NCBI RefSeq assembly: GCF_964028515.1
Contig: NZ_OZ034788.1
Coordinates: forward strand, 496,001-560,000
DNA: 64,000 nt
Reading direction: 5' to 3'
Source: Wolbachia endosymbiont (group B) of Hofmannophila pseudospretella
GTDB taxonomy: Bacteria > Pseudomonadota > Alphaproteobacteria > Rickettsiales > Anaplasmataceae
Shown here: piece by piece, positions 35,263 through 44,389 of the stretch
How the letters are laid out: each line of letters begins with the position of its first letter
Numbering within the stretch: position 1 is the first letter of the stretch
The notes under the pieces: generated by a model
Databases searched by the model: none
What the model was told of the DNA's origin: nothing
What the model saw: the letters and a program-made list of their open reading frames with translations, nothing else
Program-made: the position numbers and the translations under genes

Positions 35263-35408
35263 GTATAATAAGTTGCAATGAGAGTAAGATCAATCCGAAT
35301 ATTAATACATATACTATTTAGTATAATAAAAATCTTAGTAAAAAAATGTGGACTTAAATAATTTATCTTTTATACACAAGGAAATATTGATCTATTTGGA
35401 GGTCATAT

Positions 35409-36182
35409 ATGCCAGGAAGATTGTTACACGTTAAAGATACTGTACGAGAAAAAGGATTAATCAATAAGGAAAAAAGGAATAGATGGATTAGTATTGAATC
35501 TGAATTGCAAAATGTAGAACAAAATAGAACAATATATTTTCTATTGGGAGGAGGTGATTTAAAACTTAAGTATGTATGTATGCTTGATGATACATCTTAT
35601 CGTATTCTTGTTGCTGAAGGAGAAATAGTGCGTGCAGAAAATCCAAAAGTGATGATTGATAATATCGTTTCTGATCTTAAGAGTGGAAAAATACGAAGTT
35701 ATAAAGAATATAATGCCAAAGAGTTTTATGAAAAGTATCTCAAAGAGTTTTTGAGTAATGAGAATTTGCAAAAGATGGAAGCTGGTGATATTGAAAGTAC
35801 AACAACAGAACTACCAAACTTAAAACAAGTAATGGAAAAAATGAAAAAATTAAACGCTAGTAATGGAATTACAATTCAAAATATAGGAAATGTTAAAAAT
35901 ACGACAAATATTTTGGGTAATCCTATGATTTATGATATGAACTTGAGAAGATTTAAATTATTGGAAACATCTCGATCAAATAAGGAAAATATGGGAGTGT
36001 TAACAGTAGGTATGTTAGCAGTGGTAGTAGTCTTGTTAGCAGCTATCGCAGCAGCTGTACCATTTAAATGTTGGTTTTATAATAGAAAAAATAAAATCCA
36101 TAGTAGTTCTAAGGAAGAAACTCCATCTAGTAAGTTATTAAGTACAATAACCTTAGAAAGTAGAGGTAATAGTATTATTTAG
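35409..36182 (+). CDS. single-span membrane protein, paralogue 2 of a tandem pair
   Basis: This 257-residue protein is homologous to the preceding gene product. Shared blocks are ISIESELQNVEQNRTIYFLL, VSDLKSGKIRSYKEYN and AKEFYEKYLKEFL. A variable linker leads to one span (MLAVVVVLLAAIAAAVPF, about 202-219), a basic anchor NRKNK and a short Ser-rich tail. The start ATG has 'ggaggtcat' just upstream, a good Shine-Dalgarno. About 200 bases upstream of the start also match the region upstream of paralogue 1. Function unknown. Confidence 0.75.
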   Translation: MPGRLLHVKDTVREKGLINKEKRNRWISIESELQNVEQNRTIYFLLGGGDLKLKYVCMLDDTSYRILVAEGEIVRAENPKVMIDNIVSDLKSGKIRSYKEYNAKEFYEKYLKEFLSNENLQKMEAGDIESTTTELPNLKQVMEKMKKLNASNGITIQNIGNVKNTTNILGNPMIYDMNLRRFKLLETSRSNKENMGVLTVGMLAVVVVLLAAIAAAVPFKCWFYNRKNKIHSSSKEETPSSKLLSTITLESRGNSII

Positions 36183-36392
36183 CCAAAATATTGCAAAAAT
36201 AGAATTTTTTTATTATTTTTTACAGTTTCCTCATTTAATAATTTTGATGTTCTAATTATTATACTTAATGTATCATTACCTGTTGTGTAAACAGGATGAG
36301 AATTTTCAATAATCTGCATCCTTTAGTAAGAAAAAATCAATACATTCACGATAAGTTTACCTCATATCTGTGTTTTATATGTGGAATTTCGA

Positions 36393-36836
36393 ATGGAAAA
36401 TTATGCAGGCAAAGAAAGAAGAATAGTGAATATAGTTACTCAACATTGGAGTGATATAAAAGGATCAGATAGAGAATGGCCAGAAAGACATGAAATAGAC
36501 ACTGCAGAAATCATGGAGTCATGGCAGCATTGTTTTATCATTGAAGTTAAAGAACGAGGTTATATATGTGAAAATGCAGGAGAAAAGGCTATTGAATTTT
36601 ATGGTTTTGAACAAAAGATGTACATCGATAATAAGTATGCAATTGATGCACCATTTTTGCGGCTATATAAAATAGATGCAGTTATTGATAAACTTGAGAC
36701 TGTAATAGAGAGTAAATGCTCAATTAACGAAGAGGAAGAAAGTGAAAGTGTTAAAATGAGGCAAGTATTGTTGCCAATTGGAGATAAAGAAGGTATAACA
36801 CATATACTGGGTGTGATTACATTTAAGCTCCTCTAA
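36393..36836 (+). CDS. PAS-like domain protein
   Basis: This 147-residue protein resembles the small alphaproteobacterial PAS family (PAS_5-like). It has an N-terminal helix leading to HWSDIKGSDREWPERHEIDT, a central strand-rich part (WQHCFIIEVKERGYICENAG), and a C-terminal strand pair VLLPIGDKEGITHILGVITF. It probably senses or binds something in the cytoplasm; no output domain is present. I chose ATG 36393 over a GTG four codons upstream. It precedes rpmI by about 90 bases. Confidence 0.65.
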   Translation: MENYAGKERRIVNIVTQHWSDIKGSDREWPERHEIDTAEIMESWQHCFIIEVKERGYICENAGEKAIEFYGFEQKMYIDNKYAIDAPFLRLYKIDAVIDKLETVIESKCSINEEEESESVKMRQVLLPIGDKEGITHILGVITFKLL

Positions 36837-36926
36837 AACACAATTTTAATTTGATTCTTTAACAAAATTATCTATACTCATAATTAATTACTACTAAAGA
36901 ACTAAATAGCGGAACTTGTTTGGGAT

Positions 36927-37133
36927 ATGACAAAAATGAAATTAAAAACTAAATCTTCTGTCAAAAAGCGCTTTCACCTTACAGCTAAGGGCAAAGTCAT
37001 CTCTACTCAGTCAGGTAAAAGACATGGTATGGTAAAGAGAAGTAAATCTAATATTCGTAATCAGCGTGGTACAACGATTCTTAATAAATCTGACTCGCGC
37101 ATAGTTAAGCTTTATATGCCTTATGGTATTTAA
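36927..37133 (+). CDS. rpmI: 50S ribosomal protein L35
   Basis: This 68-residue, strongly basic protein has the L35 pattern KLKTKSSVKKRFHLTAKGK, then RHGMVKRSKSNIRNQRGTT. It lies 21 bases before rplT, the usual partner. infC, which often precedes this pair, is not here. A start at the second Met (three codons in) is also possible. Confidence 0.93.
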   Translation: MTKMKLKTKSSVKKRFHLTAKGKVISTQSGKRHGMVKRSKSNIRNQRGTTILNKSDSRIVKLYMPYGI

Positions 37134-37154
37134 CAAAATGGAGGTAAAATAAAA

Positions 37155-37520
37155 ATGGCTCGAGTAAAACGTGGAGTCACTACTCATGCTCGTCATAAAA
37201 AAATATTGAAGCTAGCAAAGGGTTATAGAGGACGGGCAAAAAATTGTTATAGAATTGCATTACAAAGAGTTGAAAAAGCACTCCAATATGCTTACAGAGA
37301 CAGAAGAACCTGTAAACGTGATTTTCGTGGTTTGTGGATAATACGTATTAATGCAGCGGCAAGAGAACATGGACTTACTTACGGTAGATTTATGCATGGT
37401 CTTAAACTTGCTGAAATTGATTTAAATAGGAAAATTCTTGCTGAGATGGCTGTTAACTATAAGGATGATTTTGCTAAATTAGTAGAAACTGTAAATAGTA
37501 AGTTAGCAGAAAATTCTTAA
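37155..37520 (+). CDS. rplT: 50S ribosomal protein L20
   Basis: This 121-residue protein has the L20 signature: MARVKRGVTTHARHKKILKL, GYRGRAKNCYRIA, then RRTCKRDFRGLWIIRINAAA and YGRFMHGLKLA. L20 binds 23S rRNA early in large-subunit assembly. The ATG follows 'aatggaggtaaaataaaa', a clear Shine-Dalgarno. fmt starts 14 bases after its stop, so rpmI-rplT-fmt is likely one operon. Confidence 0.96.
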   Translation: MARVKRGVTTHARHKKILKLAKGYRGRAKNCYRIALQRVEKALQYAYRDRRTCKRDFRGLWIIRINAAAREHGLTYGRFMHGLKLAEIDLNRKILAEMAVNYKDDFAKLVETVNSKLAENS

Positions 37521-37534
37521 AGCAAAAACACCTA

Positions 37535-38434
37535 ATGAGAATTATTTTCATGGGTTCACCGGAGTTTGCAGTTAGTACGTTAAGCTTACTATTGAAATCA
37601 AATAACGAAATAGTAGCATTATATACCAAGGCTCCAAAACCTTCAGGGCGTGGGCGAAAGTTAACAAAATCCCCAGTACACGTCGTTGCTGAAGAAAGTG
37701 ACATAGAGGTATGTATTCCTACCTCTCTAAGATCTTCAATAGAGCAAGAAAAGTTTAGAAATTTTAAGTCAGATGTTGCAGTTGTTGCTGCGTATGGATT
37801 GATACTTCCAAAAGAAATTTTAAATATTCCCAAATATGGTTGTATTAATATTCATCCATCATTGCTGCCTAGGTGGCGCGGTGCAGCTCCAATACAGCAC
37901 ACAATTTTAGCCGGAGATCAAGAAACCGGAGTTAGCATTATGCAGCTAGATGAAGGATTAGATTCTGGCCCTATTTTAAAACAGAAAAAGTTTCTTATTG
38001 AAAAAAGCGATAATTATAAGACGTTGTATGATAAATTGTCTGAATTAGGTAGTGATTTACTGCTGAAAGTACTAAACGAAATTGAAAAGCAAGTTCCCTT
38101 AAAACAGAGCGATAACGATGCGTGCTATGCTGACAAAGTAAAAGACTATAAAATTTACGCAAGTGACGCCTGTGAAATTGCTTATAGAAAGGTTAAAGCA
38201 TTTTATCCAAAAGCATTCATTAAGGTAGAGAATAAACGTATCAAGATACTTGATGCTGAATTTGAAGCCTTCACTTCAGGACAAGGTGAGATCATTAATG
38301 ATAATATGCATATAAGTTTAAAAGGTGGTACTTTAATTCCTAAAGTTGTACAAATGGAAGGAAGAAATCCTTGCGATATTAAAGATTTTGTTCGTGGCTT
38401 AAAATCAAGTTTAACAAAAAAATTTATAGAATAG
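37535..38434 (+). CDS. fmt: methionyl-tRNA formyltransferase
   Basis: Fmt formylates initiator Met-tRNA with 10-formyltetrahydrofolate. The N-terminus has RIIFMGSPEFAVSTL and the substrate loop KAPKPSGRGRKL. The catalytic block is NIHPSLLPRWRGAAPIQ, with its Asn-His pair, followed by TGVSIMQLDEGLDSGPIL. The C-terminal tRNA-binding domain is present (VRGLKSSL near the end). 299 residues is normal. Confidence 0.96.
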   Translation: MRIIFMGSPEFAVSTLSLLLKSNNEIVALYTKAPKPSGRGRKLTKSPVHVVAEESDIEVCIPTSLRSSIEQEKFRNFKSDVAVVAAYGLILPKEILNIPKYGCINIHPSLLPRWRGAAPIQHTILAGDQETGVSIMQLDEGLDSGPILKQKKFLIEKSDNYKTLYDKLSELGSDLLLKVLNEIEKQVPLKQSDNDACYADKVKDYKIYASDACEIAYRKVKAFYPKAFIKVENKRIKILDAEFEAFTSGQGEIINDNMHISLKGGTLIPKVVQMEGRNPCDIKDFVRGLKSSLTKKFIE

Positions 38435-38533
38435 ACTACTTTGAAGGGAGGGTGAGGAGAGCTAAAGCAACTTCTACAATTTGGTATTCCGCTGCTTGTT
38501 AGCGGAATCTACAACAAGATACCGCGTTTTGGT

Positions 38534-38718
38534 GTACGAACATTGCAATTTGCAGGTAATTTGAGTAGTAGATGGTGTCATTCCAGTGCTTGATAATGGA
38601 ATCCAGTTTCTATTGTACAGCCACCTGGTGTGCTCATTGAAAGTGAAGTTTTCTGGATCCCAGTGTCTGGGCACTGGGATGACATCTTTCTTGGTCTCTT
38701 GTATCACAATGTTCGTAC
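38534..38718. repeat. palindromic repeat unit bounded by a 12-bp inverted repeat
   Basis: GTACGAACATTG at 38534-38545 and its exact complement CAATGTTCGTAC at 38707-38718 enclose two palindromic units. These are 'gtgtcattccagtgcttgat'...'ggaatcca' and 'ggatcccagtgtctgggcac' + 'tgggatgaca'. The 370-base gap between fmt and purH holds this and no gene that I can see. The enclosing inverted repeat gives it the look of a small mobile unit of about 185 bp. Confidence 0.6.
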
Positions 38719-38804
38719 AGTTGTGGATAACGTGGCGGTATGACGTAGTAGCTATATATAGACAAATTTTCTTTTCTTAGATATAATCTTAAGAAACCTT
38801 CCAT

Positions 38805-40325
38805 ATGAAAATTAAAAGAGCTTTAATATCAGTATACGATAAGACAAATATAATTGAACTTGCATCGTTTTTGATGCAGCAACAAATAGAAATTCTCTCA
38901 ACAGGGAATACTTATAAAGTGCTATCAGGTGCGGGAATAAAAACGCAAGAAGTTTCAGATTACACACAATTTCCAGAAATACTAGATGGCAGAGTGAAAA
39001 CTTTACATCCTAAAATTCATGGAGGAATACTCTGTGATCGAAAAAGGCACGAAGAGGAAATGCAGAATCTAGAAATTAAGCCGATAGATCTGCTTATAAC
39101 TAACTTATATCCATTTTGGAAAACGGTTAATAGCAACTCAAGTGAGAAGCAAATCATAGAACAAATAGATATAGGTGGAGTAGCATTAATTAGAGCTACA
39201 GCAAAAAACTTTCATTTCACTTCAGTGATTTCTAGAATTCAAGATTACGAAACACTGAAAGCTGAGATGATCAAAAATAACAATCAGACAACATTAGAAT
39301 ATAGAAAACATCTAGCAACTAAAGCATTTGCTCTGACTGCACAGTATGATTCTAATATTTACAATTGGTTTTTATCACAGGGTAAAAGCAATGAGTTACC
39401 AGAGTTTTTTACTCTATATGGATGTAAAGCACAAGGACTCAGGTATGGTGAAAATCCTCATCAAAAAGCTGCATTTTATAGCAATCAATTTAGCAAATAT
39501 CCACTGGAGAAAATACATGGAAAAGAATTGAGCTATAATAATATAGTCGACATAGAGTCTGCACTTAACATAATTTCTGAGTTTCAAGAACCTGCAGCAG
39601 TGATAATAAAGCACAATAATCCATGTGGCGTTGCTGTTAGTGATAGTGCTTTAAAAGCATATGAAAAAGCTCTATCATGTGATGAAATAAGCAGTTTTGG
39701 TGGAATAGTTGCTTTCAATCGGGAGATAGATTTAAAGCTAGCAGAGAAATTAAACGAGATATTTTTGGAAGTGGTGATAGCACCATCGGTAAACAATGAG
39801 GTACTAAAAATTTTACAAAAAAAGAAAAATTTAAGAGTGATTATTCATCAATCTCTTCAGCAAAATGCAAAATATCAAATCAAAAATGTTGTTGGCGGGT
39901 TCTTAGTGCAAGAAAATAATAACCATACAGTAAAAGTAGAAGAAATAAACCGAGTGACAGAATGCACTACAACAAAAAAAGAGAAGGAAGATCTTATTTT
40001 TGCTTGGAAAATATGTAAACATGTAAAATCCAATGCAATAGTGATAGCAAAAGACGGTTGTGCTATTGGCATCGGTGCAGGACAAACAAGCAGAATAGAT
40101 AGTGTGAATATTGCAGTAAAAAAAGCAGGTGAAAAATGTAAAGGCGCAGTGCTTGCTTCAGATGCATTTTTTCCATTTCCAGATAGTATAGTAGAAAGTG
40201 CAAAGCATGGAATTACAGCTATAATTCAGCCAGGTGGCTCATTGAAAGATCAAGACGTGATAGCAGCTGCAAATGAGAATAAAATTGCCATGTTTTTCAC
40301 TGATGTTCGTAACTTTCTCCATTAA
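38805..40325 (+). CDS. purH: bifunctional AICAR transformylase / IMP cyclohydrolase
   Basis: PurH carries out the last two steps to IMP. The N-terminal IMP cyclohydrolase has RALISVYDKTNIIELASFL, VKTLHPKIHGGILCDR and TNLYPFW. The AICAR transformylase part has LRYGENPHQKAAFY, then VIIKHNNPCGVAV with its catalytic Lys-His pair, SSFGGIVAFNR and GCAIGIGAGQTSRIDSV. The end, AKHGITAIIQPGGSLKDQD, is typical. 506 residues is complete. With purD nearby it supports de novo purine synthesis. Confidence 0.97.
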   Translation: MKIKRALISVYDKTNIIELASFLMQQQIEILSTGNTYKVLSGAGIKTQEVSDYTQFPEILDGRVKTLHPKIHGGILCDRKRHEEEMQNLEIKPIDLLITNLYPFWKTVNSNSSEKQIIEQIDIGGVALIRATAKNFHFTSVISRIQDYETLKAEMIKNNNQTTLEYRKHLATKAFALTAQYDSNIYNWFLSQGKSNELPEFFTLYGCKAQGLRYGENPHQKAAFYSNQFSKYPLEKIHGKELSYNNIVDIESALNIISEFQEPAAVIIKHNNPCGVAVSDSALKAYEKALSCDEISSFGGIVAFNREIDLKLAEKLNEIFLEVVIAPSVNNEVLKILQKKKNLRVIIHQSLQQNAKYQIKNVVGGFLVQENNNHTVKVEEINRVTECTTTKKEKEDLIFAWKICKHVKSNAIVIAKDGCAIGIGAGQTSRIDSVNIAVKKAGEKCKGAVLASDAFFPFPDSIVESAKHGITAIIQPGGSLKDQDVIAAANENKIAMFFTDVRNFLH

Positions 40326-40351
40326 GCTTTGTATCCTGTCAAAATTATACC

Positions 40352-40560
40352 TACACAGGGCTTTGTTGCATAGCAGCTTATAGGTATGAAAATTGTAGTA
40401 AATTTATGTAGTTACTTTAAACTCAACTATACCTATCTGTAATTGTAAGCTGTACTCTTGAGCTCCTGATGCGATATAGCAAATCCTAAAATGCCTTGCT
40501 GTTTTTCTTTATAGACATTCAGCTTACCTTGTACATTAGTCTATCTGGATGACATTTTAC
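40352..40560 (-). pseudogene. possible mobile-element or gene remnant
   Basis: The plus strand has 'cacagggctttgttgcatag', which resembles the terminal repeat of several IS5-like elements. A closed 35-codon stretch on the minus strand (about 40436-40540; KLNVYKEKQQGILGFAISHQ) reads like real protein. Neither is enough to name an element. The 460-base gap between purH and nth holds this and the repeat below. Confidence 0.3.
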
Positions 40561-40639
40561 TTTTTCTAGAATATAATAATTCCCTAGAAATTACCCTACT
40601 CAATTCTATTGTACCTTGTTTAACATTGAAACATGAGTC

Positions 40640-40765
40640 TGGAATCTAGAAATTTTTTAAGAACAAAAGTTATTCTAAATTTTTGTTGGTAAGAAAGACT
40701 GGATTTCAGTGTCAGCTACTCGGATGACACCATCATAGAGATCAGCTACTTGGATGATAAAAGTA
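40640..40765. repeat. palindromic repeat, relative of the unit at 2826
   Basis: This unit contains 'tctagaaattttttaagaac' and 'aaaagttattctaaattttt', nearly the same as 2891-2930. It ends 'tttcagtgtcagctactcgg' + 'atgacacc', with a second short unit 'atcagctacttggatgataa'. Confidence 0.6.
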
Positions 40766-40785
40766 AGAAATATCGAAGTGTTATA

Positions 40786-41424
40786 CTAGACTTTATACCT
40801 CTTGCATTCAAACTCACATAAATCATGAATTGTGCACGCTTCACACAAAGGTTTTTGTGCCTTGCAAATGTATCTACCGTGTAAAACTAGCCAATGATGA
40901 GCATAAAGCAGGTATTTTTTTGGAACCACATTCAAAAGAGATTGCTCTGTTTTAAATATATCTTTTTCTTTCACAAGCCCAACTCTATTGCTTACTCTAA
41001 AAACATGAGTATCAATTGCCAATGTTGGAATACCAAGCCCCGAATTTAAGAACACATTAGCGCTCTTTCTCCCAACCCCTGGTAAAGATACCAAATCATC
41101 GAAATTAGTAGGCACTTTGCTATTGTACCTCTCAATCAATATTTTGCTGAGCCCGATTATATTTTTTGCTTTGGAATTATATAAACCAATACTGCTTATG
41201 TATTTTCTCAGCTCACTTTGCCCAAGATTTAGCATTTTTTCTGGCGTATCAACAATACTAAATAGCTCCCTCGTAATTTTATTAACACTGATATCGGTTG
41301 TCCGCGCTGATAGAACTATTGCAACTAATAACGTAAAATGATTGGTATAATTTAGCTCTATTTTCGGTATGGGATTTGATTGCTTGAATTTTTCAAATAT
41401 CAATTCTACTTTTTTTGAGTTCAC
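40786..41424 (-). CDS. nth: endonuclease III
   Basis: Nth removes oxidised pyrimidines and nicks the abasic site. The helix-hairpin-helix with the catalytic Lys is LVSLPGVGRKSANVFLN, and the catalytic Asp is in TLAIDTHVFRVSNR. The [4Fe-4S] ligands follow as C-x6-C-x2-C-x5-C near the C-terminus (CKAQKPLCEACTIHDLC). 212 residues is normal. The start codon is GTG at 41424. It follows the J-domain gene by 26 bases on the same strand. Confidence 0.95.
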   Translation of the reverse strand: MNSKKVELIFEKFKQSNPIPKIELNYTNHFTLLVAIVLSARTTDISVNKITRELFSIVDTPEKMLNLGQSELRKYISSIGLYNSKAKNIIGLSKILIERYNSKVPTNFDDLVSLPGVGRKSANVFLNSGLGIPTLAIDTHVFRVSNRVGLVKEKDIFKTEQSLLNVVPKKYLLYAHHWLVLHGRYICKAQKPLCEACTIHDLCEFECKRYKV

Positions 41425-41450
41425 GTATAGAGCTAAAACTACACTGGTTA

Positions 41451-42740
41451 CTATGCAAATTTAATTGCTTGAGGATTAGATAGTCCTTCAGTATTAACAT
41501 CAGACATATCAGTTTTTACCTCATCAAAATTCCTTTCAGCAAACTCGCTTGCCACTTCTGCAAAACATTTTCTAACAAGAGGCATGATAATTGGCATCAA
41601 TAATTTCCGCAAATCATACCATTTTAATAGGTCAGTTTCCTTTTGTACTCTATCTCTTGGATCCTCTTCTAGTAAATCTTTTGTGTGCTTGTCAGCATAT
41701 ATTTCACAGCCTTTTGAGAAAATAGGAGCTAATGCTTCAATTAATACTGCCAATAACAATAGTGGACCAAGTATAGCTCCACCAACAGTTAATCCATTAG
41801 CAATGAAATTTGTTGTAACTAAATAAACAGAAAAAGCAGCTAAAGGATAGTTGATAAGAAGTTTACTGCTTAGCGCAATATAGTTCATTTTACTCATGAA
41901 TTCATCAGTAGAAATTTCTGAGTTTTTATACTTCTCCATATAATAATTCACTAATGAATTACAGAGTTTATTAATAATGATATTAAATGCTATGATCCAC
42001 CATGAAAAATAGCAACCTATAGTAATTGTAGTTAATAGAGTTAAAGGCAGAAAACTTATTTTTGGGACTAACATTAGAGCATTTTTGCGCTCTATAAATT
42101 TCAATGCTAATGTCTTTTTATCTTCTTCAATTAGGCTTCTCTTTTCTTTTAGAGGAGTAATATAATTAAGTAATTGTATGCTTGGCTTTGCTATATATTG
42201 ATATAACTCTTGCATTAACTTTGCAATTTGTACACTCTTCTGAAAATTATCTAAATTTGGATTTAATAAAACCCTCTCTATTTGAGCCTGAAGTTCATTA
42301 TAGCTTTTGAAGTCTTCTCCAAACGAACGATCATTTCTTTTTAGTATAGCAATCAACCCATCAAAATCTTTACCTACAGCTTCTTTCTCACTGATTTTTA
42401 GCTCGTTAAACAACTTTCTCCTATAGTGAAACTCTCTTGCTGTTAAACGCCCATCACTTCCAGCGCCAATACTGACTTTAACACAAGGATTTCCTAATTC
42501 CAAAGGTTCAATATATTTTTTTAGCTCTTGATAGGCTTTATAAATTTGATCAAATCTATTTTTATCTCCACCCTTGTCAGGATGATTTACAAGAATTAAC
42601 TTCCTATGCTGTTTCTTCAAAATTGAGCTAAGCTCTTCATAATTCTTGTCTACAACTTGTTTAGCTTCTATTTCCAACACATTAAACAAATCAGCATTAT
42701 CACGAAACTCCTGACTAGTTAACTTAAAATGTTGACTCAT
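41451..42740 (-). CDS. J-domain membrane protein
   Basis: In this 429-residue protein, residues ~8-77 form a DnaJ-type J domain with the HPD motif at 53-55 (LVNHPDKGG, then FDQIYKAYQELKKYI). Residues ~100-156 look like a second, degenerate copy (TAREFHYRRKLFNELKISEK, then EDFKSYNELQAQIE) that lacks HPD. Hydrophobic segments follow at about 225-255 (PLTLLTTITIGCYFSWWIIA) and 300-345 (NFIANGLTVGGAILGPLLLL). It lacks the zinc-finger and C-terminal domains of true DnaJ. A membrane-tethered Hsp70 co-chaperone is plausible; targets are unknown. Confidence 0.78.
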   Translation of the reverse strand: MSQHFKLTSQEFRDNADLFNVLEIEAKQVVDKNYEELSSILKKQHRKLILVNHPDKGGDKNRFDQIYKAYQELKKYIEPLELGNPCVKVSIGAGSDGRLTAREFHYRRKLFNELKISEKEAVGKDFDGLIAILKRNDRSFGEDFKSYNELQAQIERVLLNPNLDNFQKSVQIAKLMQELYQYIAKPSIQLLNYITPLKEKRSLIEEDKKTLALKFIERKNALMLVPKISFLPLTLLTTITIGCYFSWWIIAFNIIINKLCNSLVNYYMEKYKNSEISTDEFMSKMNYIALSSKLLINYPLAAFSVYLVTTNFIANGLTVGGAILGPLLLLAVLIEALAPIFSKGCEIYADKHTKDLLEEDPRDRVQKETDLLKWYDLRKLLMPIIMPLVRKCFAEVASEFAERNFDEVKTDMSDVNTEGLSNPQAIKFA

Positions 42741-42817
42741 TACTACGCCTCACATGAACATACTGTTAGTATAATACATTTTATGCTTTACACAAGCATA
42801 AACATGTTTAACTCTCA

Positions 42818-44245
42818 TTAAGAGAAAAAACCCTCTTTCCCATCGTATAAATACAATTTGTCCATTCTCACTACATCAAAGTTATTTTCTTCGAGTTTTG
42901 TTAGTAAGTTATTCACGTCACTGTTTGTGATAGCTTTCTTTTCATTATCTGCAATAAACCTGCAGGTTATTTGATCGCTTGAAGATTCTGACTTTCCTGG
43001 CCAGATTGCAAGACCTTTTGAGTATATCGCTATAATCTTAGGATCACTTGATTTAAATAATTCTACTATTTGGTTAAAATTGCCAGATTTGTTCCAAGCA
43101 AGCGTTATGTCGCTACCAACTAGCTTTTTAGTTTTATAGTCCTGTTCATAGCTATCTTGTATTTTACTTGTTTTATTACTTGCACTATTGTCAATTATAA
43201 GTTCAGATAGTATTCCTGGTTTCTTTCCTAGATTATTTATAATAGCTTCTGCAAATTCTTTTGTACCCACTTTCTGTTTACTTTTTTTCTCCTTATATAA
43301 ATCAGCAGTGTGTACTCCATCTTCCAAAGTCTTGAGCCACGCATCATAAATTAGTTTTGCAGTAGTAGCTTGATCTATGTAAATTAGCATATGCACTGCA
43401 GCATTTAAAAGACCAGAAGGATTAGCTATATTTTTTCCTTCAATATCAGGAGCAGAACCATGCACTGCTTCGAACATCGCATATTCATTACCTATGTTGC
43501 TACTTCCAGCAAGTCCTACAGATCCAGAGGTTTGTGCGACTATATCTGATAATATGTCACCATATAAATTCTCAGTTACTATAACATCAAAATTCTCGGG
43601 CTCTGTGGCAACTTTTGCCATTCCAATATCAACTATATAATGATCTGCCTTTATATCTGGGTATTCTTTTGCAACACGATCAAATGCTGCATGAAAAGTG
43701 CCGTCAGTCATTTTCATTATGTTATCTTTAGTCAGGCAAGTTACTTTCTTTCTATTGTGTTTTTGCGCATATTCAAAAGCGTATCTGCATATTTTCTCTG
43801 AACCGGATCTAGTAATAATTTTAGTGCATTGGTACGAGTCACCAGTGAGCCTATGCTCTATTCCCGTATAAACGTCTTCTTCATTTTCACGTATTACAAC
43901 AACATCAAATTTATCGAATTTATTTTCTATAACAGGGTGATACGAAATGCATGGTCTGATGTTTGCATACAGCCCTAAATTCTTCCGCAGTGCAACGTTC
44001 AAGCTTTTGTGCCCTTTGCCTTGCGGAGTTGTTGTTGGAGATTTAAGTAACACTTTTGTCCTTTCAATAGACTCCCAACCACTCGGAGAAATTCCATGAG
44101 ACCATTCCTTACTATAAACACGCTCTCCTATTTCAATAATATCTATTGAGATCTCTGCTTTCGCTTCACGCAATATCGACAGCACCGCTTCCATAATTCC
44201 TGGTCCGATACCATCACCATACGCAACTGTGACTGATGTTGACAT
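42818..44245 (-). CDS. icd: isocitrate dehydrogenase
   Basis: Icd oxidises isocitrate to 2-oxoglutarate in the TCA cycle. Blocks seen are VTVAYGDGIGPGIMEAVL, KSPTTTPQGKGHKSLNVALR, VIRENEEDVYTGIEHR, the metal-site VTENLYGDILSDIVAQTSGS, and EAVHGSAPDIEGKNIANPSG. At 475 residues it has a C-terminal extension of more than 100 residues beyond the catalytic fold, as in some alphaproteobacterial and Thermus-type enzymes. Cofactor preference cannot be read with confidence. Confidence 0.93.
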   Translation of the reverse strand: MSTSVTVAYGDGIGPGIMEAVLSILREAKAEISIDIIEIGERVYSKEWSHGISPSGWESIERTKVLLKSPTTTPQGKGHKSLNVALRKNLGLYANIRPCISYHPVIENKFDKFDVVVIRENEEDVYTGIEHRLTGDSYQCTKIITRSGSEKICRYAFEYAQKHNRKKVTCLTKDNIMKMTDGTFHAAFDRVAKEYPDIKADHYIVDIGMAKVATEPENFDVIVTENLYGDILSDIVAQTSGSVGLAGSSNIGNEYAMFEAVHGSAPDIEGKNIANPSGLLNAAVHMLIYIDQATTAKLIYDAWLKTLEDGVHTADLYKEKKSKQKVGTKEFAEAIINNLGKKPGILSELIIDNSASNKTSKIQDSYEQDYKTKKLVGSDITLAWNKSGNFNQIVELFKSSDPKIIAIYSKGLAIWPGKSESSSDQITCRFIADNEKKAITNSDVNNLLTKLEENNFDVVRMDKLYLYDGKEGFFS

Positions 44246-44389
44246 AACTTCCTTAACTGTAAATGATTTAATGTTAATTCAAATAATATAGTGGCACAAG
44301 CAGCTAATATTACCCGAATTAGTATATTTACGATTATTTAATAACGCATCTTTATATTAGATAGTGATACTAGAAATATAAATGAGGCT

